Origin: Oscillospiraceae bacterium
GTDB lineage: Bacteria > Bacillota > Clostridia > Oscillospirales > CAG-272
Assembly: GCA_015064085.1 (NCBI GenBank)
Contig: SVSX01000010.1
Coordinates: 1-51,183, forward strand
Direction: 5' to 3'
Length of the DNA stretch: 51,183 nucleotides
Shown here: positions 1-8,511 of the stretch, piece after piece
Position numbering within the stretch: position 1 is the stretch's first letter
How the letters are laid out: every line of letters begins with the position of its first letter
Translations under genes and position numbers: made by a program
Notes under the pieces: generated by a model
Databases searched by the model: none
What the model saw: the letters and a program-made list of their open reading frames with translations, nothing else
What the model was told of the DNA's origin: nothing

Positions 1-186
1 TTGACGGCAAGCCGTCATGAATTGAAACTCCGTTTCATGATTTCTCGCGCTTCTCGCTCCATGATTTGAATTGCCCTGTTACTTTCATGCCGAAGGCAAT
101 TCATGCACCGCAGGTGCAATTCACGGCGTTAGCCAATTCATGCCCGCAGGGCAATTCATTGCATGCTCATTGAATGAGCATGCAAT
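1..186. repeat. Array of short hairpins joined by ATGAATT/AATTCAT spacers
   Basis: The stretch is a chain of small inverted repeats separated by ATGAATT or its complement. Reading left to right the arms are GACGGC/GCCGTC (5-18), GAAAC/GTTTC, GCC/GGC (around GAA), GCACC/GGTGC, GGC/GCC and GCCC/GGGC. It ends in a perfect 14-bp palindrome around one central base (158-186, arm ATTGCATGCTCATT). Arm sequences differ from unit to unit but stay self-complementary, while the spacer is constant. The last palindrome overlaps the final codons of queA. It may continue to the left of the window. I see no open frame of its own and no transposase. It could be a MITE-like or REP-like repeat, or a compound terminator for queA. 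Confidence 0.7.
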
Positions 187-1240
187 CGCCGAAAGAGAAA
201 AACCGATACCTCTCCTCAACAGCGATCTTATATGCCTTCATTATCTCTTCCTTATTGTAAAATGCCGATATCAGCATAAGAAGTGTGCTTTCGGGCAGGT
301 GAAAATTCGTAATTAGGGCATCAACTGCCTTGAATTTGTATCCGGGGTAGATAAATATTCCGGTGTTTCCTTCCATAGCGTGAACTATTCCCTGCTCATC
401 GGTAGCGCTCTCAAGGGTACGGCAGGAGGTAGTTCCGACGCAGATGATCCTGCCGCCGTTCGCTCTCGCATTATTTATGATCTCTGCGCTATCCTCGGAT
501 ACCGAGAAAAACTCAGTGTGCATAACGTGCTCGTCAAGTCGGTCAACCTTTACGGGACGGAAAGTGCCAAGCCCCACGTGGAGCATTACTCGCGCTATCT
601 TGACCCCCTTTTCCTCGATCCTTGACATAAGCTCCTTTGTAAAGTGCAGACCCGCCGTAGGCGCTGCCGCAGAGCCCTCCTTGTTGGCATATACCGTTTG
701 ATAGCGAGATTTATCCTCAAGCTTTTCGGTTATATATGGCGGCAGCGGCATAAGTCCGATCTTATGCAAAATGGCATATATATTGTCGCCGCCGCTTTTG
801 TCGTAATCAAATTTTATAAGGCGGTTGCCCTCGTCAACAATGTCAACTATCTCTCCCCTGAGCAATCCATCACCAAACACAAGCCTTGAGCCGATCCTGG
901 CTCTCTTTCCTGGCTTTACAAGAGTCTCCCAGATATCAAGCTCTCTGTGCTTGAGCAGAAGCAGCTCGATCTTTGCCTCCTCTCTGCCTTCAACGTGTCC
1001 GTAAAGCCTTGCGGGAATGACCTTGGAATCATTGATCACAAGGACGTCACCCTCTCGCAGATAATCTATTATATCGGTGAAGACCTTGTGCTCCACCGAG
1101 CCGCTCTCGCGGTCAAGCACCATAAGGCGGGAGCTGTCTCTCACCTTGAGAGGATGCTGGGCTATAAGCTCCTCGGGTAATTCATAGTAAAAATCCGACG
1201 TGCGAAGGTCGGTAGCAACTCTTTCGTTTCTGATTATCAT
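167..1240 (-). CDS. queA: S-adenosylmethionine:tRNA ribosyltransferase-isomerase QueA
   Basis: QueA moves the ribose part of SAM onto preQ1 at the wobble position of tRNAs with GUN anticodons, making epoxyqueuosine in the cytoplasm. The 357-residue product has the usual family length. It shows the N-terminal [14 protein letters not shown] stretch, the PLPPYI segment, the [10 protein letters not shown] block near the middle, [19 protein letters not shown], and a C-terminal [12 protein letters not shown] end. I chose the ATG at 1240 (MIIRNERV) because GGAG lies 6 bases upstream; a longer frame upstream lacks a ribosome site. The stop lies inside the terminal palindrome of the hairpin array, so the last codons (C-M-L-I-Q) are shared with the repeat. 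It diverges from dapA; tgt would be expected further left but is outside the window. Confidence 0.97.
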   Translation of the reverse strand: MIIRNERVATDLRTSDFYYELPEELIAQHPLKVRDSSRLMVLDRESGSVEHKVFTDIIDYLREGDVLVINDSKVIPARLYGHVEGREEAKIELLLLKHRELDIWETLVKPGKRARIGSRLVFGDGLLRGEIVDIVDEGNRLIKFDYDKSGGDNIYAILHKIGLMPLPPYITEKLEDKSRYQTVYANKEGSAAAPTAGLHFTKELMSRIEEKGVKIARVMLHVGLGTFRPVKVDRLDEHVMHTEFFSVSEDSAEIINNARANGGRIICVGTTSCRTLESATDEQGIVHAMEGNTGIFIYPGYKFKAVDALITNFHLPESTLLMLISAFYNKEEIMKAYKIAVEERYRFFSFGDCMLIQ

Positions 1241-1256
1241 AAAAACTCCAAAAAAA

Positions 1257-1285
1257 TTTGTATTTACGCTTGACATATCGGTCAA
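1257..1285 (-). promoter_or_regulatory. Predicted queA promoter, interleaved with the dapA promoter
   Basis: On the minus strand TTGACC (1280-1285) and TACAAA (1257-1262) are separated by 17 bases and sit just upstream of the queA ribosome site. The -35 box falls inside the spacer of the oppositely directed dapA promoter, so the two should exclude each other. Prediction by pattern only. Confidence 0.5.
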
Positions 1286-1298
1286 GGTGTGATATCAT
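1270..1298 (+). promoter_or_regulatory. Predicted promoter of the lysine riboswitch-dapAB transcript
   Basis: TTGACA (1270-1275), a 17-base spacer and TATCAT (1293-1298) make a good sigmaA-type promoter. Initiation would fall near 1305, about 15 bases before the riboswitch P1 helix begins. Confidence 0.7.
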
Positions 1299-1320
1299 AT
1301 TCTCAATGAATACATATAAT

Positions 1321-1483
1321 TTGACAGAGGAGCATTTTGCAACTGCCGACGGAGTAGGTCCCGAGCTCTTGATACCGTCTGTGAGTGCCGAGTGCCGAAG
1401 GTGTGCCTCATCGGGATGTGGCATACACTGGTCCGTACGGTTAAAAGCTGGCGGACTGTCATCTTTTGATGGAGAGCTGTCCT
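1321..1483 (+). ncRNA. Lysine riboswitch (L box)
   Basis: The leader has the hallmarks of the L-box aptamer: AGAGGAGC near the 5' end, GGAGTAGGT in the P2 region, GCCGAAGG (1394-1401), GCTGGCGG, then ACTGTCAT (1455-1462), and GGAGAGC closing the core (1471-1477). GACAG (1323-1327) pairs with CTGTC (1477-1481) as P1. It lies between a sigmaA-type promoter and an intrinsic terminator, directly before two lysine/diaminopimelate pathway genes, as in known lysine-repressed dap and lysC operons. Lysine binding is expected to favour the terminator and shut off dapAB. Confidence 0.95.
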
Positions 1484-1537
1484 GAATTGAATAATATGAT
1501 ATACTTTTTCGATAGCTATATTATATTACAATTTCGG

Positions 1538-1558
1538 CCGGTTTTCAACCGGTTTTTT
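1538..1558 (+). terminator. Intrinsic terminator of the lysine riboswitch expression platform
   Basis: CCGGTT, a three-base loop, AACCGG and then six T form a rho-independent terminator between the aptamer and dapA. The stem is only 6 bp, though strong. Its position makes it the likely lysine-controlled off switch. Confidence 0.75.
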
Positions 1559-1598
1559 GTTTTTTAAATATTTTTTTCATACGGAAAGGAAATCTACT

Positions 1599-2492
1599 AT
1601 GAGCAAGCTGAAAAAATCAGTATTCACGGGGGCTGCAACGGCTATTATCACCCCATTCAAGAATGGAGCGATCGACTTCGAAAGCTTCGGTAAAATAATA
1701 GAGGAGCAGATAAAGGGCGGCATCGACGGTATCGTCGTTGCGGGAACGACGGGTGAAGCCGCTACCCTTACTCACGAGGAGCACTGTGAGTGCATAAAAT
1801 ACGTTGTTGAAAAGGTAGAGGGCAGAGTCCCCGTTATCGCGGGAACAGGCTCTAACGACACCGCTTACGCTAACGAGCTTTCAAAATACGCCTGCGACGT
1901 TGGAGCTGACGCGCTTCTTCTCGTTACCCCCTATTACAACAAGGCGACCCCCAAGGGACTTATAAAGAATTTCCTTGACACCGCTGAGAATACAAATCTC
2001 CCGATAATCCTCTATAACGTTCCCTCGAGAACAGGCTGCAACATAACTCTCCCCGTTTATAAGGAGCTTGCAAAGCACGAAAGAATAGTTGCCGTCAAGG
2101 AAGCCTCGGGCAACCTCAGCGCTATTGCGGAGCTTATCGCCGAGTGCGGTGACAGCTACGATATTTACTCGGGCAACGACGATCAGATAGTACCCATTAT
2201 GTCTCTCGGCGGAAAGGGCGTTATCTCTGTCCTCTCCAACATTCTCCCCAAGGAGACTCACGATATCTGCGAATTCTGCCTCTCTGATAATTACAAGGCG
2301 GCAGCCGAGCTTCAGCTCAAGTATCTGAGGCTTATAAACGCCCTCTTCTGTGAGGTCAACCCCATTCCCGTTAAGACGGCAATGGCTGAGCTTGGAAAGT
2401 GCGGTATCGAAATGAGACTCCCCCTCTGCGAGATGGAGGACGCGAACAAGGCGAAGCTCATCGCCGCTATGAAGGCTCATAACATTCTTTGA
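1599..2492 (+). CDS. dapA: 4-hydroxy-tetrahydrodipicolinate synthase DapA
   Basis: DapA condenses pyruvate with aspartate semialdehyde, the first committed step to diaminopimelate and lysine. The 297-residue protein has the full length of this TIM-barrel family. It carries AGTTGEAATL with the substrate-contacting threonines, LYNVPSRTG with the catalytic Tyr and Arg, and VAVKEASG with the Schiff-base lysine. The ATG at 1599 follows GGAAAGGA; an upstream in-frame ATG at 1557 lies inside the terminator T-run and can be dismissed. The gene follows the lysine riboswitch and its terminator, and dapB starts 23 bases after its stop, so both should be repressed by lysine. Confidence 0.98.
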   Translation: MSKLKKSVFTGAATAIITPFKNGAIDFESFGKIIEEQIKGGIDGIVVAGTTGEAATLTHEEHCECIKYVVEKVEGRVPVIAGTGSNDTAYANELSKYACDVGADALLLVTPYYNKATPKGLIKNFLDTAENTNLPIILYNVPSRTGCNITLPVYKELAKHERIVAVKEASGNLSAIAELIAECGDSYDIYSGNDDQIVPIMSLGGKGVISVLSNILPKETHDICEFCLSDNYKAAAELQLKYLRLINALFCEVNPIPVKTAMAELGKCGIEMRLPLCEMEDANKAKLIAAMKAHNIL

Positions 2493-2515
2493 TCCATACC
2501 GAAAGGAAAATTAAA

Positions 2516-3274
2516 ATGATAAACGTTATACTTTGCGGCTGTTGCGGAAGAATGGGTCGCGCCATTACCGAGGCAATAGCGGGCGGAGAAAAATTCAGGA
2601 TAGTTGCGGGTGTGGATATAACCCCCTCGGCTATGAACGCCGATTTTCCCGTATATCACTCGATAAGCGAATTTCCCGACAAGGCTGACGTGATAATCGA
2701 TTTCTCCCACCACTCGGTCCTCCCCGCTCTTCTTGAGTACGCCATCTCAACGGCAACTCCCATAGTGGTCTCCACGACGGGACACAGCGAAGAGGAGCTG
2801 GCGGAAATGAAGGCAGCCTCGGAAAAAATACCCGTTTTCTTCTCGAGAAATATGTCTATCGGCATAAATCTTCTTATTGAGCTGTCGAAAAAGGCGGCAA
2901 AGACTCTCGGATTGGATTTCGACGTTGAGATAATCGAAAAGCACCACAACAACAAGCTCGACGCCCCCAGCGGCACAGCGCTTATGCTTGCCGAGGCAAT
3001 ATCCGAGGAGAGAGACACCACAGAGCTCGTCTACGACAGACATCTGAAGAGAGCCAAGAGATCGAGCTCCGAGATCGGTATCCACTCGGTAAGAGGCGGA
3101 ACGATCGTCGGTGAACACGAGGTCATATACGCGGGAAACAACGAGATAATAAGCCTTTCCCACACGGCGACCTCGAGAGAGGTATTCGCTACGGGTGCGC
3201 TTAAGGCGGCGGAATATCTCTCGAAAAAAAAGGTCGGACTTTTCAATATGTCCGACGTTATAAATGATAATTAA
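2516..3274 (+). CDS. dapB: 4-hydroxy-tetrahydrodipicolinate reductase DapB
   Basis: DapB reduces the DapA product with NAD(P)H on the way to meso-diaminopimelate. The 252-residue product begins with a dinucleotide-binding loop, CGCCGRMGRA. It holds the family signature EKHHNNKLDAPSGTA, with the catalytic histidine and lysine region, and IHSVRGGTIVGEHEV in the substrate-binding domain. The ATG at 2516 follows AAAGGA with a suitable gap; nine more upstream codons are open but lack a ribosome site. It is the last gene of the lysine-riboswitch transcript. Downstream is a palindromic element rather than a classic T-tailed terminator, then the convergent purine operon. Confidence 0.98.
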   Translation: MINVILCGCCGRMGRAITEAIAGGEKFRIVAGVDITPSAMNADFPVYHSISEFPDKADVIIDFSHHSVLPALLEYAISTATPIVVSTTGHSEEELAEMKAASEKIPVFFSRNMSIGINLLIELSKKAAKTLGLDFDVEIIEKHHNNKLDAPSGTALMLAEAISEERDTTELVYDRHLKRAKRSSSEIGIHSVRGGTIVGEHEVIYAGNNEIISLSHTATSREVFATGALKAAEYLSKKKVGLFNMSDVINDN

Positions 3275-3284
3275 TATAATAATA

Positions 3285-3498
3285 CGAGGGGGAAGGAACT
3301 TTTTGCAAAAAGTTCCTTCCCCCTCGCGCTCCCCTATCTTCAAAAATCTTTAAGATAAGGATACATTTAATTGTTTGTTTTGCCTTACAAAAAGAGCATA
3401 GTATCGCCCTATATTCCTCTTCTTCTAGTTTCTTGAATGAGGGTGGGAGCGCGAGGGAGGGAGAGAACTTCTTGCAAGAAGTTCTCTCCCTCCCTCGC
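3285..3498. repeat. MITE-like element: two long perfect palindromes as inverted ends
   Basis: The left palindrome (3285-3326) has 20-bp arms around GC, and the right one (3451-3498) has 23-bp arms around GC. Both centre on ACTTnTTGCAAnAAGT. Outside this core the arms differ (GGGGGAAGGAA against GGGAGGGAGAGAA), yet each is perfectly self-complementary. CCTCGCGCTCCC beside the left copy (3322-3333) is the exact reverse complement of GGGAGCGCGAGG at the right copy (3445-3456), so the whole is an inverted pair around about 110 bp of AT-rich non-coding sequence. It fills the gap between convergent dapB and purL and may act as a bidirectional terminator. There is no T-tract, open frame or transposase. 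Confidence 0.75.
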
Positions 3499-3520
3499 AT
3501 TATATTATTATACTATTATA

Positions 3521-6500
3521 TTACTTAAAATACTCAACAGCAGACTCGAACATCTTCATATCGTACTCGCCGTAGACGTTCTTGTAAAGTCCCTTGCCGA
3601 TACGCTCAGAGTGACCCATCTTTCCGATAACGTGACCGTCGGGAGAGGTTATACCCTCGATAGCCGCGCAGGAATTGTTGGGGTTGAAGAGAATGTCGGA
3701 GGTGGGATTTCCCGAAAGATCGACGTACTGGGTAGCGATCTGACCGTTCTCAGCCAGCTTTGCGATAAGAGCGTCGTCCGCAAGGAAGCGTCCTTCACCG
3801 TGAGATATCGCAACGGTATAGATATCTCCCGCCTTGGTATTTGCAAGCCAAGGAGACTTGTTGGAGGCTATTCTTGTTCTGACGAGTCTCGACTGGTGGC
3901 GTCCTATAGAGTTGAAGGTAAGTGTGGGACAGCTTTCATCTGTGTCGATGATTTCTCCGTAAGGAACGAGACCGAGCTTGATAAGCGCCTGGAATCCGTT
4001 ACAGATACCGCACATAAGACCGCCGCGGGTCTTAAGAAGCTCGTTGACCTGCTCCTTGATAGCTCCGTTGCGGAAGAAGGCGGTAATAAACTTGCCCGAA
4101 CCGTCAGGCTCGTCACCGCCGGAGAATCCACCGGGAACAAAGATGATCTGCGACTCGCCGATCTTCTTCGCGAAGCTCTCGACCGACTCGGCAATTCCCG
4201 CCGAGGAGAGGTTGTTAACAACGAATATCTCGGTCTCAGCTCCCGCTCTCATAAACACCTTTGCCGAGTCAAACTCACAGTTAGTGCCGGGGAATACGGG
4301 GATAAGCACCTTGGGCTTTGCGCACTTGAGTATAGCCGCGCTTCTCTCCTTTGCCTCGTAGGTAAAGGTGGGGATATCGCCCTTAGCCTCCTTAGCATTT
4401 ACGGGGAATACGCTCTCAAGCTTATTCTCGTAAGCCTCTGTAAGCTCACAGGCAGAGACCTTTACGTCGCCGTAAGCGAAGAAGGGCTCAGCGGTTACGT
4501 AACCGATCGTCTGTCCTGCCGTATCAGCGTCAACCTCAAGGAGGAACGCGCCGTAATTATATTCAAAGAGCTCCTCAACTGTAAGCTCCTTCGCAAAATC
4601 AAATCCAAGACCGTTTCCTATGCACATCTTGAAGACAGCTTCGGCAATTCCGCCGTAGGTGGGGGTGTATGCCGAATAAACCTTGCCCTCGCGCATAAGA
4701 GCCGTTACCTTAGAGAAGACATCGATAAGCGACTCTGCCACGGGAAGTCCGTTTTCGTCGTACTCGGGAGCAATAGCGATGACCTTATGTCCCGCTGCCT
4801 TCATATCGTTGGTAACAATCTCATCGGTCTTGCCCGTTGTTACCGCGAAGGAAACGAGCGTGGGAGGAACGTCGATCTGCTCAAAGCTTCCGCTCATCGA
4901 GTCCTTACCGCCGATAGAGCCGATTCCAAGCTCCTTCTGAGCCTTGAAAGCGCCGAGGAGTGCCGAGAGCGGCTTACCCCATCTTGCGGGATCTTTCATA
5001 GGCTTCTCGAAATACTCCTGGAAGGTGAGATAAACGTCCTCAAAGGACGCGCCCGTGGCGATAAGCTTTGCAACAGACTCAACGACAGCGAGGTAAGCTC
5101 CGTGGTAGGGGCTCTTCTCGGAGATGAAGGGGTTGAAGCCCCAGGACATTACCGAGCAGGTGTCGGTGTCAGCCTTCTCGACCGATATCTTATGTACCAT
5201 AGCCTGAATAGGAGTGATCTGATTCTTTCCGCCAAAGGGCATAAGCACTGTTCCCGCTCCGATAGTAGAGTCAAATCTCTCGGAAAGTCCGCGCTTAGAG
5301 CATACGTTAAGGTCGGAAACAAGCTCCTTCATTCCCTTCTCAAAATCGCTGACGGGTGTCTTCTTATAGCATTTGGGAGCGCTCGCCTTTATCTCTATGT
5401 GCTTCTCCGCTCCGTTGGAGTTGAGGAATTCACGTGAGAGGTCAACGATGATCTTGGAGTTCCAGGTCATACGGAGTCTCGGCTCAGCCTTTACCTTTGC
5501 CACTACCGTCGCCTCAAGGTTCTCGGATCTTGCGATAGCGCAAAATCTCTCCACGTCCTCAGCCGCGACTACCACAGCCATTCTCTCCTGAGATTCACTT
5601 ATAGCCAGCTCTGTTCCGTCAAGTCCCTCGTATTTCTTGGGAACGGCGTTAAGATTGATATCGATACCGTCGGCAAGCTCACCGATAGCTACCGAAACAC
5701 CGCCCGCGCCAAAGTCGTTACATCTCTTGATAAGCTTTGATGCCTCACTGTTTCTGAAAAGTCTCTGAAGCTTTCTCTCCTCGGGGGCGTTACCCTTCTG
5801 AACCTCAGCACCGCAGCTCTCGAGGGAGTGGAGCGTGTGGGACTTGGAAGAGCCTGTTGCGCCTCCGCAGCCGTCACGTCCCGTTCTTCCGCCAAGGAGG
5901 ATTATTATATCTCCAGGGGCGGGAACTTCACGTCTTACGTTCTCGGCAGGAGCTGCCGCGATAACAGCACCGATCTCCATTCTCTTTGCCACGTATCCGT
6001 CGTGGTAGAGCTCATCGACCTGACCCGTCGCAAGACCGATCTGGTTACCGTAAGAGGAATATCCCGCTGCTGCCGTGGTTACGATCTTTCTCTGAGGAAG
6101 CTTTCCTTCCATAGTCTCGGAAACGGGGCGAAGGGGATCAGCCGCTCCCGTAACTCTCATTGCGGCGTAAACGTAGGAGCGTCCCGAAAGGGGATCTCGG
6201 ATAGCACCGCCTATACAGGTCGCAGCTCCACCGAAGGGCTCGATCTCTGTGGGGTGGTTATGAGTCTCGTTCTTGAAGAGAAGCAGCCAATCCTGCTCTT
6301 CTCCCTCTACGTTGACCTTGATCTTGACGGTACAAGCGTTTATCTCCTCTGACTCGTCAAGCTTCGGAAGCTTTCCGTTTGCCTTGAGATATCTTACGGC
6401 AACGGTAGCCACGTCCATAAGGTTTATCGGCTTGGTTCTGCCAAGCTCCTTTCTTACGGCGATATACTCGTCGTAAGCCTTGCGTATCATTTCGTCCTCA

Positions 6501-7207
6501 AACTCTACCTTGTCGATAGTGGTGAGGAAGGTGGTATGGCGGCAGTGATCCGACCAATAGGTATCGATCATTCTGATCTCGGTGATGGTGGGATCTCTCT
6601 TCTCGCTTACGAAATAGTCACGGCAGAAGCGGATATCGTCGATATCCATAGCAAGACCGTACTGCTTGATGAAGTCGGCAAGTCCCTCCTCGTCGAGCTT
6701 TGTGAAGCCATCAAGGGTAGCAACGCTCTCGGGAACAGTGTAGGTCATAGCGAGAGTCTCATAGGTCTCAAAGGATGCCTCTCTCGACTCCACGGGGTTG
6801 ATTACGTATTTCTTGATTGCAGCAAGTGCTTCCTCGCTGACGTTGCCGTAAAGCTTATAGATCCTTGCGGTCTTGACAGTAGGTCTCTCTCCCTGAGAGA
6901 TTATCTGGATACACTGTGCCGCCGAATCGGCTCTCTGGTCGAACTGTCCGGGCAGGTACTCCACCGCGAAGTCGACGCTTCCGTCCTTCTCGTAATCGTA
7001 TGTTACGATATCGAGCTGAGGCTCGGAAAATACCGTTGAAACGGCATAATCGAAGAGCTTTTTATCAATATTTTCAACGTCGTATCTGTTGAAGATGCGT
7101 ACCTTTTCAACGCCGTCTATCTGCAACAGATTTTTGATCTCGGAACAGAGCGATGCCGCCTCGTTGGCAAGCTCACTCTTTTTTTCAACATAAACTCTGT
7201 AAACCAT
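3521..7207 (-). CDS. purL: Phosphoribosylformylglycinamidine synthase, single-chain PurL
   Basis: PurL makes FGAM from FGAR, ATP and glutamine, the fourth step of purine synthesis. At 1228 residues this is the large form carrying synthase and glutaminase in one chain, instead of the PurL/PurQ/PurS trio common in Gram-positives. Visible landmarks are DTYWSDHCRHTTF and NETHNHPTEIEPFGGAATC in the first synthase half, GGRTGRDGCGGATGSS, GGKDSMSGSF in the second half, and a class I glutaminase end with FPGTNCEFD, the nucleophile in CGICNGFQA, and ISHGEGRF. The start at 7207 (MVYRVYVEKK) has GGAG 6 bases upstream; 13 further codons are open. It is the last gene of the pur operon. Confidence 0.97.
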   Translation of the reverse strand: MVYRVYVEKKSELANEAASLCSEIKNLLQIDGVEKVRIFNRYDVENIDKKLFDYAVSTVFSEPQLDIVTYDYEKDGSVDFAVEYLPGQFDQRADSAAQCIQIISQGERPTVKTARIYKLYGNVSEEALAAIKKYVINPVESREASFETYETLAMTYTVPESVATLDGFTKLDEEGLADFIKQYGLAMDIDDIRFCRDYFVSEKRDPTITEIRMIDTYWSDHCRHTTFLTTIDKVEFEDEMIRKAYDEYIAVRKELGRTKPINLMDVATVAVRYLKANGKLPKLDESEEINACTVKIKVNVEGEEQDWLLLFKNETHNHPTEIEPFGGAATCIGGAIRDPLSGRSYVYAAMRVTGAADPLRPVSETMEGKLPQRKIVTTAAAGYSSYGNQIGLATGQVDELYHDGYVAKRMEIGAVIAAAPAENVRREVPAPGDIIILLGGRTGRDGCGGATGSSKSHTLHSLESCGAEVQKGNAPEERKLQRLFRNSEASKLIKRCNDFGAGGVSVAIGELADGIDINLNAVPKKYEGLDGTELAISESQERMAVVVAAEDVERFCAIARSENLEATVVAKVKAEPRLRMTWNSKIIVDLSREFLNSNGAEKHIEIKASAPKCYKKTPVSDFEKGMKELVSDLNVCSKRGLSERFDSTIGAGTVLMPFGGKNQITPIQAMVHKISVEKADTDTCSVMSWGFNPFISEKSPYHGAYLAVVESVAKLIATGASFEDVYLTFQEYFEKPMKDPARWGKPLSALLGAFKAQKELGIGSIGGKDSMSGSFEQIDVPPTLVSFAVTTGKTDEIVTNDMKAAGHKVIAIAPEYDENGLPVAESLIDVFSKVTALMREGKVYSAYTPTYGGIAEAVFKMCIGNGLGFDFAKELTVEELFEYNYGAFLLEVDADTAGQTIGYVTAEPFFAYGDVKVSACELTEAYENKLESVFPVNAKEAKGDIPTFTYEAKERSAAILKCAKPKVLIPVFPGTNCEFDSAKVFMRAGAETEIFVVNNLSSAGIAESVESFAKKIGESQIIFVPGGFSGGDEPDGSGKFITAFFRNGAIKEQVNELLKTRGGLMCGICNGFQALIKLGLVPYGEIIDTDESCPTLTFNSIGRHQSRLVRTRIASNKSPWLANTKAGDIYTVAISHGEGRFLADDALIAKLAENGQIATQYVDLSGNPTSDILFNPNNSCAAIEGITSPDGHVIGKMGHSERIGKGLYKNVYGEYDMKMFESAVEYFK

Positions 7208-7220
7208 TCGGTATCTCCAT

Positions 7221-8495
7221 TCAGTTATTCTCGGAATAAGCGGCAAGCGCTCTCTTTCCTATATCGTGTCTGTAATATGCGTTTTCGAATCTCACCTTAT
7301 CAACATTTGCGTAAGCCTTCTTGACAGCCTCGCCAAGGTCGTCTGCCGTAGCCGTGACTCCAAGAACTCTTCCGCCCGCGCTGAGCAGCTTACCATCCGC
7401 AAGCTTTGCTCCCGCCACGTAGACCTCAGCCTCGCAGTCGGGATCGACAGTGATCTCAAAGCCCGAAGCGTACTTCTGAGGATATCCGTCCGACGCCATT
7501 ATCACACAACAAGCCGCGCCGTCCGAGAATTCCACCTTAGTGTCGGCAAGCGTTCCGTCGGCACACGCCTTCATAATCTCAAAAAGATCGCTCTCAAGGA
7601 GAGGCAGCACGACCTGTGTCTCGGGATCACCGAAGCGGCAGTTATACTCAATGACCTTAGGTCCGTTCTCGGTTATCATAAGTCCAAAATAGAGGCAACC
7701 GCGGAAGGTCCTTCCCTCTGCGTTCATTGCGTTCATCGTGGGAATGAATATCTCTCTCATACAGCGCTCGGCTATCTCGTCGGTATAATACGGGTTGGGA
7801 GCGACAGTTCCCATACCGCCCGTGTTAAGTCCCTCGTCGTTGTCTCTCGCCCTCTTATGGTCCATAGAGGATACCATAGGAACGACCACCTTTCCGTCTG
7901 TAAAGGAGAGGACCGAGACCTCAGGTCCTGTGAGGAATTCCTCGATAACAACTCGGCTTCCGCTGTCACCGAACATCTTGTCCTCCATCATCGACCTTAC
8001 AGCATCGTACGCCTCCTCACGGCTCATAGCTATGACCACTCCCTTGCCGAGAGCGAGTCCGTCTGCCTTGATGACAGTGGGGATAGGCGCGTCCTTAAGG
8101 TATTCAAGCGCAGCCTTGAGCTCGGTGAAGACCTCATAAGTCGCTGTGGGGATACCGTATTTCTTCATAAGATTCTTCGAAAATATCTTACTGCCCTCGA
8201 TGATAGCCGCATTCTTTCTCGGGCCGAAGCAAGGAATTCCCTCAGCCTCAAGAAGATCAACCGCTCCGAGCACCAAAGGATCATCGGGAGCGACCACCGC
8301 AAAATCGATCTTATTCTCCACGGCAAAATCTCTTATTGCCTCGATATCCTTAGCGCCGATGTTCACGCACTCGGCATCGGCGGCAATACCGCCGTTGCCG
8401 GGAAGAGCGTATATTTTATCTACCTTAGGGCTTTTCTTAAGCTTTTTTATGATGGCGTGTTCTCTTCCGCCGCCACCTACAACCATTATCTTCAT
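7221..8495 (-). CDS. purD: Phosphoribosylamine-glycine ligase PurD (GAR synthetase)
   Basis: PurD joins phosphoribosylamine and glycine with ATP, the second step of purine synthesis. The 424-residue ATP-grasp protein starts with KIMVVGGGGREHAI and shows YALPGNGGIA, KADGLALGKGVV in the ATP-grasp domain, MDHKRARDNDEGLNTGGMG, and the metal-binding YNCRFGDPETQ. Two ATGs lie six bases apart (8501 and 8495); GGAG is 2 bases before the first and 8 before the second, so 8495 is the better start. The stop is 13 bases upstream of the purL start. Confidence 0.97.
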   Translation of the reverse strand: MKIMVVGGGGREHAIIKKLKKSPKVDKIYALPGNGGIAADAECVNIGAKDIEAIRDFAVENKIDFAVVAPDDPLVLGAVDLLEAEGIPCFGPRKNAAIIEGSKIFSKNLMKKYGIPTATYEVFTELKAALEYLKDAPIPTVIKADGLALGKGVVIAMSREEAYDAVRSMMEDKMFGDSGSRVVIEEFLTGPEVSVLSFTDGKVVVPMVSSMDHKRARDNDEGLNTGGMGTVAPNPYYTDEIAERCMREIFIPTMNAMNAEGRTFRGCLYFGLMITENGPKVIEYNCRFGDPETQVVLPLLESDLFEIMKACADGTLADTKVEFSDGAACCVIMASDGYPQKYASGFEITVDPDCEAEVYVAGAKLADGKLLSAGGRVLGVTATADDLGEAVKKAYANVDKVRFENAYYRHDIGKRALAAYSENN

Positions 8496-8511
8496 TTTCA
8501 TAGCTCCTATA

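Noticed and set aside
1..186. CRISPR array
   Set aside because: The constant word is only about 7 bases and the variable parts are self-complementary hairpins of unequal length; there are no 20-40 base repeats and no cas genes.
3437..5437. A 666-codon open frame on the plus strand, antisense to purL
   Set aside because: It mirrors the purL codon pattern, has no ribosome site and no family resemblance. It starts in the palindromic element.
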